64,000 bases of DNA from Dyadobacter sp. CY312 (GCF_021390535.1 NZ_JAJUXG010000009.1:186001-250000); one strand, 5' to 3'; positions 24,561-33,521 are shown, counted from the stretch's first letter. Program-made: numbers and translations. The notes: generated by a model from the sequence alone, not told the origin.

Positions 24561-24770
24561 CTATCGTATGACGCTTATCCTGACCTTTACCAGCTCATAA
24601 TAATCTAGCTGACTGGTAACCGAGAAGGCGTTTTTCCCTAAAATAGAGTCCAGGGTTTCTGAATCTGAATAAACCTGCGGATCATTTGGATCATTCACCA
24701 TTTTGCCATTCAGGATGTGTCCCCACACAGGATTTTCGTCATCGGAATCTTTTCTTTTAAAGGCTTGCAT
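24561..24770 (-). CDS. Small protein of 69 residues, unknown function
   Basis: Starts at ATG 24770, 20 nt after the stop of the ThuA-domain gene, and ends at 24561. The product (MQAFKRKDSDDENPVWGHI...) has no signal peptide or membrane segment and is rich in Asp, Asn and Ser. It includes NDPNDPQVYSD and DSILGKNAF. I do not recognise it. A longer version of the same frame reaches into the ThuA gene and is unlikely to be translated. Close spacing suggests cotranscription with ThuA. Confidence 0.5.
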   Translation of the reverse strand: MQAFKRKDSDDENPVWGHILNGKMVNDPNDPQVYSDSETLDSILGKNAFSVTSQLDYYELVKVRISVIR

Positions 24771-24789
24771 GTTGATGGTTTTAGTTTGA

Positions 24790-25707
24790 TCAGATCTTCT
24801 TGGTAAGACTTTCAATTTCCGCATCGTCGGGAGTTGACGACGGAATACCGTCATCCGGAACCTTAATTTTAGCTGTCCATACAATGGCATTCAAAACAAT
24901 TTTCCTGAAATTATCGTCCTGCCAGTTGGCATGATAGTGACCTCCGGTAAACCCAAAACCTCTTCCTCCCGCAGGCCGGTCATACGCCCAGGCTACGACC
25001 TGCGGCTTCCTATCCGTTAAAACCGATTTTCTTACGTGTTTGTTGTTGGAATGAGTTCCTTCTTCCCTATTGAGTGTGGAGTCGGGGGGAAGCGTCTGGA
25101 GAATGGGTGTAATGCCATTCATCATATTGGTAAAACGCATGTGGTAATACCACTCATCTTTAACTTCAAAAGGCTTCACTCCGTTGGTGACAGAATGTCT
25201 GGGAAGATCCTGAAAGTCCGCGGTCCAGACCGGATTTACAGACCAGTCCGTTTCAAAATAGCCTCCAATCCATTTTTGAAAATATGTGCCGCCTTCACCC
25301 TTAGGAATTTCCAGGGCGAAATGTAGCATTACCAATCCAGTCCCTTTTTGTAGTATGTTATCCAGCTCTCGCAGATGTGTCCCAAGAAAATGATCTCCTC
25401 CGCCGTCACCGTATACGACAATTGTACTGGCATTTTTTAAAGGGGATAGATCCTCAGGCCAGCCATTTATAATGAGAACCTCTAAATCCGGTATTCCTTC
25501 TTTTAGTCTCTGAGCAAGCAATTTGCTCCCTCCCTGATGCTCGTGCTCACCCTTCCCATGGCTATCAGCCGTATTGAGAAAAACCACTTGTTTTTTACCC
25601 TCCTCATGTAAAATTTTGTCAGGAGAAATACGACCCCACAAAAGGGCAGAGATTGCAACTACTAGTGTAAGTGTAATTACAATATTTCTTTTGGTAACGC
25701 TCATCAT
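24790..25707 (-). CDS. ThuA domain-containing exported protein
   Basis: A 305-residue protein with an N-terminal hydrophobic signal/anchor (residues about 9-24: VITLTLVVAISALLWG). It then shows the ThuA (trehalose utilisation, glutamine-amidotransferase-like) fold: VVFLNTADSHGKGEHEHQ, VVYGDGGGDHFL, MLHFALEIPKGE and the end block GFGFTGGHYHANWQDDNFRK. ThuA-type proteins are linked to 3-keto-sugar metabolism and are common near DUF1080 proteins, one of which is encoded at 26636. It is probably periplasmic and acts on sugars; the exact reaction is inferred. Confidence 0.87.
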   Translation of the reverse strand: MMSVTKRNIVITLTLVVAISALLWGRISPDKILHEEGKKQVVFLNTADSHGKGEHEHQGGSKLLAQRLKEGIPDLEVLIINGWPEDLSPLKNASTIVVYGDGGGDHFLGTHLRELDNILQKGTGLVMLHFALEIPKGEGGTYFQKWIGGYFETDWSVNPVWTADFQDLPRHSVTNGVKPFEVKDEWYYHMRFTNMMNGITPILQTLPPDSTLNREEGTHSNNKHVRKSVLTDRKPQVVAWAYDRPAGGRGFGFTGGHYHANWQDDNFRKIVLNAIVWTAKIKVPDDGIPSSTPDDAEIESLTKKI

Positions 25708-25809
25708 CCAATCTGTTTTGACTCAATCCATATATACCGATTGAACCGAGCAAAAACCAGACCAAGCGCTAAAAGAATCTTTGAATATTATGAGACATTT
25801 AATACACCA

Positions 25810-26304
25810 CTATGCCGCTGTGCTCAAACGCCTGATCAGCGGGAAGCCTCCGAACTTCTTCCAGAGCCCTGTGATGTAATTTCTTTCACTTACTGAATGA
25901 GGTTTGAAATCGATGACAATCTCGCCTTCATTAATTTTTCCGCGGAAGAACTGAGCGTACTTGTCGGACATCACAGAGGCCGATAGTGCCCTGATTCCTC
26001 CGTCGTTAAAATTGGCAGCAACAACCATGGCAACACCGGGAAACGACACGAATTTGCCAAGATGTCTTATCGCCTGCACGATTGGGTTTCTAGTCTGGCT
26101 TTCATCACCGTAGCTGGAATTCGATAAACTAACAGGCTGTCCATACAGCTTTTCCTGGGTTTCTTCCGACATGATCAATGTGATTTCCTCTTCCGAATAT
26201 CCCAGCTCCATGAGGCTGTCATATGCCCGATCCGCATCTTCCTTGGTTGCAAAGATGCCGGTAACTGTTCCGGCATTACTTCTGATGTTGTTATTGATGT
26301 CCAT
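25810..26304 (-). CDS. General stress protein 17M-like domain protein
   Basis: A 164-residue soluble protein. GTVTGIFATKEDADRAYDSLMELGYSEEEITLIM matches the YflT/heat-induced stress protein domain (general stress protein 17M). A central Gly/Ala stretch (AIRHLGKFVSFPGVAMVVAANF) and a C-terminal segment IVIDFKPHSVSERNYI follow. The family is stress-induced but has no known biochemical activity. It stands alone, with 331 gene-free bases upstream. Confidence 0.82.
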   Translation of the reverse strand: MDINNNIRSNAGTVTGIFATKEDADRAYDSLMELGYSEEEITLIMSEETQEKLYGQPVSLSNSSYGDESQTRNPIVQAIRHLGKFVSFPGVAMVVAANFNDGGIRALSASVMSDKYAQFFRGKINEGEIVIDFKPHSVSERNYITGLWKKFGGFPLIRRLSTAA

Positions 26305-26635
26305 AATACCTAACTAAAAGTATAACTCTTTTTAAAAGTTAAATAAGAATTGTACCACAACTTTCAAGAATAAAACAATCTATTTTCCTAAAATTCAGGA
26401 TTATACGTTTCTGAAATAGTAGCAATTATTCTACAACACCACTGGTTACCAAAGCGTAGCACTCCAAAAAGTTGTGGACTTACACAGCTTATCCACTTTG
26501 ATAGTCCTGGACCTGCACGACCCAAAAATTTGATAACAGAAACACTTTAATTTTAACATATTGCGGGCCTCAATAAGTAATTAGAAAAGTGAGCGTACTT
26601 ATACCAGCATAAATCAAACCGAAAACTAAATTTTG
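26305..26635. other. Gene-free intergenic stretch
   Basis: About 330 bases between the divergent stress-protein and DUF1080 genes contain no convincing small gene. Both promoters should be here, but I see no exact TANNTTTG element with proper spacing. GTGGACTTACACAGCTTATCCAC (26474-26496) is a loose inverted repeat whose right end, TTATCCACT, resembles a DnaA box; a single imperfect site means little. Confidence 0.5.
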
Positions 26636-27415
26636 ATGAAGAATATAATGTTGTCCAGAAATTTAATCGTTGCTGGCGTAATTACTCTTGCTTCATGTAC
26701 CCTTAGTCAGGCGCAAACGGGCGTTGGAACAAAAGCGCCAAAAGGAGCAGAAATTTACCTGGATGGTAGCCGCAAAATGCTGGACGAAAAATGGATTTAT
26801 TGGGAAGGCCCGCGTTTTTCAGCCAAGCCACCTATCAAATGGACTGTTGTAAAAGATCCTGTTGATGCCGGAACGGTTATCAATTGCAACGATCCCGCTT
26901 CGGCTGGCGGACTGTATGGATCCGCAGATATTGTAACCAAAAAAGAGTTCAGAGATTTCCGTGCTCACGTGGAATTCCTGATCACGAAACCAGGAGGCAA
27001 CAGCGGTGTTTACCTTCAAAACAGATATGAAGTACAAGTTCTGGACGGCGATACAACTTCGCACGGAATGGGTGCAATCATCAATGAAACTGCATCTCCC
27101 TATCATGCTTATAAAGGTGTCGGCAAATGGAATTCGTATGATATCCTGTTTAGAGCGGCACGGTTCAAAGATGGTAAAATAGTTGAACAGCCAGTCGTGA
27201 CGTTATATTTCAACGGCAAAAAAGTGCATACCAACCATGCCATAAGCCAGGTTTGGGGCGGGCCAAATTCCGGACTGGATGGCGGGAATGACAAAGGAAA
27301 GGGAATTACCGACAGACCAGGAGGTTTAAAATTACAGTCGGAAGGACACGATGTGTTGTATCGCAACATCTGGATCAAAGAAGAAAACCTGAAGACTGCC
27401 AATACTGACTTCTAA
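26636..27415 (+). CDS. DUF1080 (3-keto-disaccharide hydrolase-like) secreted protein
   Basis: A 259-residue protein with a signal peptide (LIVAGVITLASCTLSQAQ, possibly a lipoprotein because of the Cys). The mature part is a DUF1080/LamG-like jelly-roll domain: ADIVTKKEFRDFRAHVEFLI, NSGVYLQNRYEVQVLD and YHAYKGVGKWNSYDI are family hallmarks. Members include 3-keto-disaccharide hydrolases, acting on oxidised glucosides in the periplasm. The start is ATG 26636; the TTG just before it is unlikely. A strong terminator follows, so it is probably a single-gene unit. Confidence 0.9.
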   Translation: MKNIMLSRNLIVAGVITLASCTLSQAQTGVGTKAPKGAEIYLDGSRKMLDEKWIYWEGPRFSAKPPIKWTVVKDPVDAGTVINCNDPASAGGLYGSADIVTKKEFRDFRAHVEFLITKPGGNSGVYLQNRYEVQVLDGDTTSHGMGAIINETASPYHAYKGVGKWNSYDILFRAARFKDGKIVEQPVVTLYFNGKKVHTNHAISQVWGGPNSGLDGGNDKGKGITDRPGGLKLQSEGHDVLYRNIWIKEENLKTANTDF

Positions 27416-27438
27416 GATAAAATGAAGTCATCATCCGC

Positions 27439-27478
27439 GCCTGATCGCCTCTCAATGGAGGCGATCAGGCTTTTTTTT
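27439..27478 (+). terminator. Strong intrinsic terminator after the DUF1080 gene
   Basis: A perfect 13-bp stem, GCCTGATCGCCTC (27439-27451) with GAGGCGATCAGGC (27458-27470), with a 6-nt loop, is followed by eight T (27471-27478). It also shows that a possible ATG at 27481 is too close to serve as start for the next gene. Confidence 0.92.
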
Positions 27479-27549
27479 GAATGACTGGTACGTATGGGTT
27501 TGTTCCGGGCTTTCATTATTTTTGGAAACAACAGCTTCACATTGAGTAT

Positions 27550-28431
27550 ATGGATTATAGAGTTGTATTTGATTTTGAAATAGAATTCACCAATGGTGGC
27601 GGCATACAAGGGCAGGATTTCAGGCTGGATATTGCCGGAAGAGAAATTTCTGACGCATTTTTAGCAGACTATATTGTCAGCGATTTGAGGTTACTCATGG
27701 TGGGTAAGGTAAAAATTCTTAATAAAAAGTATATTCAGGAAGCCCACAAGCGAGTTGCAGCGGAAGAGCTTCCGGGAGAAAGTCTTATTGATTTAAGTCA
27801 CATCATTTTCGACGGACTTATAACCTACAAAGGTTTGCCGGCACCGGTCATCTGTGATTTTCTGAGCAGGGAAAATTCCGTTGGTAAATATGACGAGGGA
27901 ACCACGTTCCAGATCGGCAAAATCGAAATGGTCAGCAACACCGGAACCTACATCGATTGCCCCTTTCACCGTTATGAGGATGGTAAAGATCTTTCGGAAA
28001 TAGCACTTGAAGCATTTGCAGACCTGCATGCAATCACCATTGACGCAACCAACGCCATTGAAATTGGCAAATCGTATTTTGAAAATAAAGAGATACGAGG
28101 TAAAGCGATTATTGTGCATACAGGCTGGGCAAAACACTGGAATACGGAGGCATACTTTGAAAATCATCCTTTCCTCACCCACGATGCCGCAGAATACCTG
28201 CGCGACTGCCAGGTTAAACTAGTCGGGATTGATAGCCATAATATTGATGATACCAACGGAAAGAGCCGTCCCGTTCATACCATTCTGTTAGGTTCTGAGA
28301 TACTTATTGTCGAACATTTGTGCAATCTTGATCAGTTGCCCGAAACTGACTATCTTTTTAGTGCTGTACCTCCTAAATTTAAAGGCGTAGGTACGTTTCC
28401 TGTACGGGCATTTGCAAAGGTGAAAAGCTAA
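27550..28431 (+). CDS. Cyclase-family (metal-dependent hydrolase) protein with extra N-terminal domain
   Basis: I start at ATG 27550 (293 residues) because the ATG at 27481 touches the preceding terminator. Residues 1-70 (VVFDFEIEFTNGGGIQGQDF, then DLRLLMVGKVKILNKK) form a small domain that I have seen as separate proteins next to cyclases. From IDLSHIIFDGLITYKG on, it is a KynB/cyclase-type hydrolase. The metal motif HxGTHxDxPxH is NTGTYIDCPFH here: two His are replaced by Asn and Tyr. Substrate is unknown, possibly an amide. It precedes a thioesterase gene by 10 nt. Confidence 0.85.
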   Translation: MDYRVVFDFEIEFTNGGGIQGQDFRLDIAGREISDAFLADYIVSDLRLLMVGKVKILNKKYIQEAHKRVAAEELPGESLIDLSHIIFDGLITYKGLPAPVICDFLSRENSVGKYDEGTTFQIGKIEMVSNTGTYIDCPFHRYEDGKDLSEIALEAFADLHAITIDATNAIEIGKSYFENKEIRGKAIIVHTGWAKHWNTEAYFENHPFLTHDAAEYLRDCQVKLVGIDSHNIDDTNGKSRPVHTILLGSEILIVEHLCNLDQLPETDYLFSAVPPKFKGVGTFPVRAFAKVKS

Positions 28432-28441
28432 AAACAACCTC

Positions 28442-28894
28442 ATGGCAAACACGCAAGACGAAAAAGCTAAATATAAGTTCAAAATGAAACTGGAAGTGCG
28501 TTGGAGCGATATGGACCAAATGGGACATGTCAACAACGCCTTGTACCTCACCTATTTTGAACAAGCGAGGATCGAGTATTTACAGGAAGTGTGTCAGTGG
28601 AACTGGACAGAAACTGGTGCAATACTTGCCAACGCTTATGTGGATTATCGCCTTCCGATCGTTTACCCGGCTCCAACCCATGTTTATGTCAGAGTTAGCA
28701 AAATGGGAAATAAGAGTTTCGAGATCAGCTATATGATCGTTGCGCAAATTGCCGGAAAAGAAGAAATCACGACCACTGGTTACACCACCCTCGTGGTGTT
28801 TGATTATGATAAAAAACATAGCGTTTTTATTCCCGAAACAATCAGACAGCAAATAGAAACTTATGAAAACCATACCTTCGAACTCAAATCATAG
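28442..28894 (+). CDS. Acyl-CoA thioesterase, hotdog (4HBT) family
   Basis: A 150-residue hotdog-fold protein with the 4-hydroxybenzoyl-CoA thioesterase signature VRWSDMDQMGHVNNALYLTY, whose Asp in DMDQMGHVNN is the catalytic residue. FEQARIEYL and GNKSFEISYMIVAQ follow as expected. It probably hydrolyses acyl-CoA thioesters in the cytoplasm; chain preference is unknown. It is 10 nt after the cyclase and 9 nt before the serine hydrolase, so these are likely cotranscribed. Confidence 0.88.
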   Translation: MANTQDEKAKYKFKMKLEVRWSDMDQMGHVNNALYLTYFEQARIEYLQEVCQWNWTETGAILANAYVDYRLPIVYPAPTHVYVRVSKMGNKSFEISYMIVAQIAGKEEITTTGYTTLVVFDYDKKHSVFIPETIRQQIETYENHTFELKS

Positions 28895-28903
28895 AACTGC
28901 ACA

Positions 28904-30229
28904 ATGAAATTACTCTCCACATTTCTCCTATCTGCTTTTTTTCTGTTCACACATCTGTGCTGTGCCCAACAATTTGATCCGGCCAAGCTTGATAGCTTTT
29001 TCGATACGCTTGATGCAAACAACAAAGCCATGTTAAGTGTCGCCATCTCAAAAAACAACAAGTTGCTTTATCAAAGGACAATTGGCTACGCTTCTGTTGC
29101 CGATAGTATCAAGGCGACCGCGGCGACGAAATATAGAATTGGCTCAATTTCTAAAACTTTCACGGCAACAATGATCTTCCAGCTCATTGACGAAGGGAAG
29201 CTTTCACTCAAAACTACTTTGGATAAATATTACCCTACTGTGGCAAATTCTTCAAAGATCACAATCGGTAACCTATTGAATCACAGAAGCGGGATTCACA
29301 GTCTCACCAATGATGCTGCCTATCTTGAGTACATGACAAAGCCAAAAACGTCGGAAGAAATGCTGGCAATCATCAGCGCGGCAAAGCCTGACTTCCAGCC
29401 TGATACAAAAACTGAATACAGTAATTCCAACTACGTTTTGCTCGGCTATATCATTGAGAAAATTACCGGAGTGAGCTATTCCGCTAACTTAAAAACGCGG
29501 ATCACATCGAAACTAAACCTGAATGCAACCTACTACGGCGGAAAAACAGACACAGGAAAGCAAGAAAGTTATTCCTATAAAATGTCCCAAAAATGGGAAT
29601 TACAGCCCGAAACGGATCTGAGTATTCCAGGTGGTGCAGGATCGCTGATCTCCACACCCACCGAGCTTACTGTTTTCATGACTGCTCTTTTGCAAGGTAA
29701 ACTTACCTCAGCCAGCAGCCTGGAACAAATGAAAACCATTCAGGACGATTTGGGAATGGGACTGTTTAAAGTGCCATACAACTCCCAATCCGGTTATGGC
29801 CACAATGGATCTATTGATGGCTTTGTGGCTTCTGCTTACTATTTTCCAACGGGAGAGTATGCAGTTGCGATCTGTTCAAATGGCATTGCTTATCCTCTGA
29901 ACGACGTTCTGATTGCGTTGCTAAGTACGTGCTACAACAATCCTGTCGCAATTCCGTCATTTAAATCTATTACTTTGAAGCCCGAAGAGCTGGACAAGTA
30001 CGTCGGATTATATTCGAGCAAGGATATTCCCTTGAAAATGACTGTGACCAAAACCGACAACATACTTACTGCACAGGCAACCGGCCAGGGCGCGTTCCCT
30101 CTCACGCCAACAGACAAAGACAAGTTTGTATTTGATCAGGCAGGCATTGTCATGGACTTCAACCCGGGAGAAGGCACTTTCAGACTAAAACAGGGAAGTG
30201 GAAATTATTTGTTCAGCAAAGAAAAATAG
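28904..30229 (+). CDS. Serine hydrolase, beta-lactamase class C-like
   Basis: A 441-residue exported protein with a signal peptide (LLSAFFLFTHLCCAQ). The serine beta-lactamase/DD-peptidase-like catalytic set is complete: SISKTFTA (SxxK nucleophile) near residue 85, YSNSNYVLLG (YxN) and YGHNGSIDGF (HxG in place of KTG). A C-terminal lipocalin-like region (LDKYVGLYSSKDIPLKMTV) is typical of Bacteroidota members. It probably hydrolyses D-amino-acid peptides or esters in the periplasm; beta-lactam resistance cannot be inferred. Confidence 0.9.
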   Translation: MKLLSTFLLSAFFLFTHLCCAQQFDPAKLDSFFDTLDANNKAMLSVAISKNNKLLYQRTIGYASVADSIKATAATKYRIGSISKTFTATMIFQLIDEGKLSLKTTLDKYYPTVANSSKITIGNLLNHRSGIHSLTNDAAYLEYMTKPKTSEEMLAIISAAKPDFQPDTKTEYSNSNYVLLGYIIEKITGVSYSANLKTRITSKLNLNATYYGGKTDTGKQESYSYKMSQKWELQPETDLSIPGGAGSLISTPTELTVFMTALLQGKLTSASSLEQMKTIQDDLGMGLFKVPYNSQSGYGHNGSIDGFVASAYYFPTGEYAVAICSNGIAYPLNDVLIALLSTCYNNPVAIPSFKSITLKPEELDKYVGLYSSKDIPLKMTVTKTDNILTAQATGQGAFPLTPTDKDKFVFDQAGIVMDFNPGEGTFRLKQGSGNYLFSKEK

Positions 30230-30301
30230 TTACCTATCATTTATTTATTGATCCGGCAGGCATAAAAATTATGTGGTCCTTTCTAAAAAACCACCTGCTT
30301 T

Positions 30302-31066
30302 ATGATTGCTGAAAAATTTAACCTTAAAGGAAAAACAGCCCTGGTAACTGGTTCGAGCCAGGGAATTGGGAAAGGAATTGCACTTGCTTTGGCAGAATAT
30401 GGAGCCGATATCATTATTCACTACCGTAGCGAGAAAGACGAAGCAGACCAGGTCGCGGAGGAGATCCGGACTTTGGGATCCAGGGTTTGGCTCATCCAAA
30501 GTGACTTATCCGAAAATGCAGCTGTGCCTAATATGGTTGATAGATTACAGCAAATGGTAAAAACCATCGATATTCTGGTCATCAACGCTTCGGTTCAACT
30601 ACCGGCAACGTGGGAGGATACCAAAGAAGATGAGATTGACATACAGTTTAATACGAATTTCAAATCAACATTTCTATTAATCCAGCTCATTGCACCTCAG
30701 ATGATAGCCTCCGGATGGGGTCGTATTTTAACAATTGGCAGTGTACAGCAAATAAAACCTCATCCCAACATGCTGATCTACGCCGCCACCAAATCCGCCG
30801 TGTTAAATCTGGTACAGAACATGGCCATGCAGCTGGCAGATAAAGGTATTACGGTAAATAATCTGGCTCCCGGCGTAATTGGTACTGCACGAATTGAAGA
30901 AGAAGTGCCGGAATCGGAAGAGCGGATTAATAAAAGAATGGAAACTCCCTCAGGAAAAATAGGAAATACGGAAGATTGTGCAGCGATGGCGTTGCTGCTC
31001 TGCTCGGAAGCAGGTAACTTTATAACAGGCCAGAACATTTTTGTTGATGGCGGAATGAGTTTATAA
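30302..31066 (+). CDS. Short-chain dehydrogenase/reductase (SDR)
   Basis: A 254-residue classical SDR. TGSSQGIGKGIA is the NAD(P)-binding TGxxxGxG, YAATKSAVLN holds the catalytic Tyr and Lys, and the Ser is in TIGSVQQIK. The usual NNAG is changed to INASVQ. The C-terminus ends FVDGGMSL, as in FabG-like enzymes. HYRSEKDEAD after strand 2 suggests NADP preference. It reduces or oxidises an unknown hydroxyl/keto substrate. It is 25 nt upstream of the cyclophilin gene. Confidence 0.9.
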   Translation: MIAEKFNLKGKTALVTGSSQGIGKGIALALAEYGADIIIHYRSEKDEADQVAEEIRTLGSRVWLIQSDLSENAAVPNMVDRLQQMVKTIDILVINASVQLPATWEDTKEDEIDIQFNTNFKSTFLLIQLIAPQMIASGWGRILTIGSVQQIKPHPNMLIYAATKSAVLNLVQNMAMQLADKGITVNNLAPGVIGTARIEEEVPESEERINKRMETPSGKIGNTEDCAAMALLLCSEAGNFITGQNIFVDGGMSL

Positions 31067-31091
31067 AACACCTGTTAACCCAGAAATCCTG

Positions 31092-31682
31092 ATGAAAAAC
31101 CGCCTGCTATTAGCAATGATGCTTTTTGCATCCTTTTCAGCCTTTGCGCAAAAGGCCAAGACCTACCCTGTCGGACAAATTAAAACACCGCTTGGAGAAA
31201 TTCTATTCTGGCTTTATGACGAAACGCCTAATCACAAGGCGAGTTTTATAAAACTGGCCAATGAGAATTATTGGGACTCGTTGACCTTCAATCGGGTGAT
31301 CAACAACTTCGTTGCCCAGGGTGGCTGCCCTGACACGCCGGCCGGGTTTGCTGGCTCGCCTTATTTGCTGAAACCGGAATTCAATAGCAAAATCCGTCAC
31401 GTATATGGAGCTGTGGGTGCAGGTCGGGACGATAACCCTGAAATGCTGTCGGCCGGATGTCAGATATACATCGTTCAGGATAAAAAAGGACTCGCGCGCC
31501 TCGACGACAAGTACACGGTGTACGGCCAGGTTTTCCAGGGAATGGATGTCGTTGATAAAATCGTAAGTGTTAAAACCGATTCAACAGACACCCCGCTGAC
31601 ACCCATCAAACTTGATGTGAATGTGATTCAGCTAACTGAAAAAGAACTGCTAAAAAAAGGCTACAAGCCATTGGCAAACTAA
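31092..31682 (+). CDS. Peptidyl-prolyl cis-trans isomerase, cyclophilin type, exported
   Basis: A 196-residue protein with a signal peptide (LLLAMMLFASFSAFAQ) and a cyclophilin domain: VGQIKTPLGEILFWLYDETPNH, TFNRVINNFVAQGGCPD, then CQIYIVQD and YTVYGQVFQGMDVVDKI. The catalytic Arg is kept in FNRV; the usual preceding His is Asn. It should assist proline isomerisation of proteins in the periplasm. A shared bidirectional terminator follows before the convergent sugar dehydrogenase. Confidence 0.92.
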   Translation: MKNRLLLAMMLFASFSAFAQKAKTYPVGQIKTPLGEILFWLYDETPNHKASFIKLANENYWDSLTFNRVINNFVAQGGCPDTPAGFAGSPYLLKPEFNSKIRHVYGAVGAGRDDNPEMLSAGCQIYIVQDKKGLARLDDKYTVYGQVFQGMDVVDKIVSVKTDSTDTPLTPIKLDVNVIQLTEKELLKKGYKPLAN

Positions 31683-31701
31683 ACTCCACCGGCTTATACA
31701 C

Positions 31702-31737
31702 AAAGACCCGGCCTGTTCAGAACACGGCCGGGTCTTT
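31702..31737. terminator. Bidirectional intrinsic terminator
   Basis: AAAGACCCGGCC (31702-31713) pairs with GGCCGGGTCTTT (31726-31737), a 12-bp stem between the convergent cyclophilin and sugar dehydrogenase genes. A- and T-rich ends flank both sides. Confidence 0.85.
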
Positions 31738-31758
31738 CATTTTGTAAGAAATAATTCC

Positions 31759-33042
31759 TCACTTCTTCTTGTAATCGATTTTAAAAATTGTCCCGTTAAG
31801 ATCATCCGTCACATAAAGTGCACCATCTGGTCCCTGAGCAAGTCCGCATGGGCGATGTTGAATCGGCCCGGTCGGCTTGGCAAGATCCGTTCCTGCGAAA
31901 TTATCTGCAAAAATTTCCCATTTACCGGCTTTGCCATTTACAAAAGGGACAAATGCTACCAAATAACCTTTTTTAAGTTCAGCAGACTGGCTATGGAAAG
32001 CAATAAAAGCACCATTTTTATACCTTGCAGGGAACATATTTCCTGTATAGAACATCAGCGCATTGGGCCCCAGATGTGCGGGAAATGCTGCAACAGGATT
32101 TATGGCTTTCTCGCCTGAAACCTTTTTACCATCGCCTCCGTACTCAGGCGCCATCATCTTCTTATTCGTGAAATGATCGTAGTAAATGTATGGCCATCCC
32201 GCATCATCACCCTCTTTTAATTTGTACAAAGTTTCAGCCGGCAACTCAGCACTGTGTTTCGGCGTGTAATATTGCGGATAAAAATCGTCAAATTTCCCAC
32301 GGCCGTGCACAGTCGCATAAAGCGAGTTTGACTTCGTATCCCAGTCAATTCCTACGGCATTTTTAACACCAGTCGCATACCTTGTCCCATCTTTAAATGT
32401 CTGACCGGACTTGTTGGCATTAAATTTCCAGATACCGCCGGCGGAATCCAATATGGTACATGGAGACATTCCCTTTCCCGATCCCGTCTCTCGGCAATTG
32501 TCACTGTATGACCCAATTGTCACATAAAGATTGGATTGGCTATCGATGGCGAGCGGTTTAGCATTATCCCTTCCATGATCCAAAAGTCCGTCAACAATTT
32601 TTTCGGGATTATCAAAATCGAGAATCTCCTCCTTATCATTCAGTTTATACCTATACACAGCACTATTGGAAGAGCTGTACAAATAGCCATTTTTGATCAA
32701 AATGCCGGTACCCGGATAATTGGCAAACAACTTTTGCTCATCTATTGCTCCATCTCCATTGGCATCCCTCAACAGATAAATACCCTTCCCGTCTTTCAGT
32801 TTGGAAAGTTTCACATAGATGTCTCCATTTTTCCCTACCGCAATATGCCTCGTCGCGCCAAGATCAGTACCAAGTACTTTAGCAGAAAAACCAACCGGTA
32901 GTTTCAACTCCTTTGCTTCGATGGCCTGTCCCTTAGTTGTCACCGTTCCGGTACTGCGTTTTTGTTCTTCCGTGACAATAAAAGCGGTCAATCCGGCTGT
33001 CAGCGTAAGCACACCTGCTACCTGTAAGAAAAATCTTTGCAT
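31759..33042 (-). CDS. PQQ-type sugar (sorbosone/glucose) dehydrogenase family protein
   Basis: A 427-residue exported beta-propeller protein. After the signal peptide (LQVAGVLTLTAGLTAFI), blades of the glucose/sorbosone dehydrogenase fold appear: LPVGFSAKVLGTDLGATRHIAV, NGDIYVKLS, YATGVKNAVGIDWD, LKEGDDAGWPYIYYDHF and HRPCGLAQGPDGALYVTDD. The last two are hallmark sequences for the PQQ-binding region of this family. It probably oxidises sugars in the periplasm, passing electrons to a cytochrome; a planctomycete-type cytochrome gene is nearby at 34785. Confidence 0.87.
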   Translation of the reverse strand: MQRFFLQVAGVLTLTAGLTAFIVTEEQKRSTGTVTTKGQAIEAKELKLPVGFSAKVLGTDLGATRHIAVGKNGDIYVKLSKLKDGKGIYLLRDANGDGAIDEQKLFANYPGTGILIKNGYLYSSSNSAVYRYKLNDKEEILDFDNPEKIVDGLLDHGRDNAKPLAIDSQSNLYVTIGSYSDNCRETGSGKGMSPCTILDSAGGIWKFNANKSGQTFKDGTRYATGVKNAVGIDWDTKSNSLYATVHGRGKFDDFYPQYYTPKHSAELPAETLYKLKEGDDAGWPYIYYDHFTNKKMMAPEYGGDGKKVSGEKAINPVAAFPAHLGPNALMFYTGNMFPARYKNGAFIAFHSQSAELKKGYLVAFVPFVNGKAGKWEIFADNFAGTDLAKPTGPIQHRPCGLAQGPDGALYVTDDLNGTIFKIDYKKK

Positions 33043-33272
33043 GAAATAAAATTAATGAGTGAAAAATGAGATTAAACTTATGGTTATATTTATTAAGCTA
33101 AAAAGCTCTGAATACACAGGTTAATACTCAAACGTATATGAAGATAATTTTCATTGCTAAAAAACTATGAATGTTTTTTGGCATCAGGTCTATACAATTC
33201 GTAAACCATGAATTAAATTGCACTCAAATTCTTCTATACAATAAAATTTATTCAACTAAAATCTGAAACAAC

Positions 33273-33521
33273 ATGGGACCATTTGGTGACGATGATGACG
33301 ATTTATATGATGACGACCTACCAGGAGATGATCTGGATTCGGATGCCATTTTTCGTCGTGGCCTCAAAGATGAAGAAATCGATCCTGAATTTCTGGGTAA
33401 GGAAAAACTTGCTGACGATGATGACGACAGCTGGGAAGACAAGGACATTGATGAGGACCAGATCGACGACGATTTAGACATCCTGGGTTCTGAACTCGAC
33501 GACGATGACGACGATTTTTAA
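33273..33521 (+). CDS. Hyperacidic small protein, 82 residues
   Basis: Starts MGPFGDDDDDLYDDDLPGDD and ends in six Asp and a Phe. I count about 33 Asp and 7 Glu in 82 residues against four Lys and two Arg. No signal peptide, membrane segment or known domain is seen; the core (FRRGLKDEEIDPEFLGKEKL) may fold. A good terminator at 33609 supports a real transcript. Possible roles are divalent-metal buffering or nucleic-acid mimicry, but nothing in the sequence decides this. The antisense frame is Ser-rich and is a shadow. Confidence 0.6.
   Translation: MGPFGDDDDDLYDDDLPGDDLDSDAIFRRGLKDEEIDPEFLGKEKLADDDDDSWEDKDIDEDQIDDDLDILGSELDDDDDDF

Noticed and set aside
26474..26497. DnaA-box-like TTATCCACT with a loose inverted partner
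   Set aside because: Only one imperfect box is present and no dnaA, dnaN or clustered boxes are nearby, so an origin is not supported.
27481..27549. Upstream ATG start for the cyclase-family gene
   Set aside because: It begins three bases after the T-run of a strong terminator; the ATG at 27550 begins the conserved sequence.
33248..33481. Serine-rich leftward frame opposite the hyperacidic gene
   Set aside because: Asp codons GAC/GAT read backwards give Ser-like codons; it is the mirror of the acidic gene.
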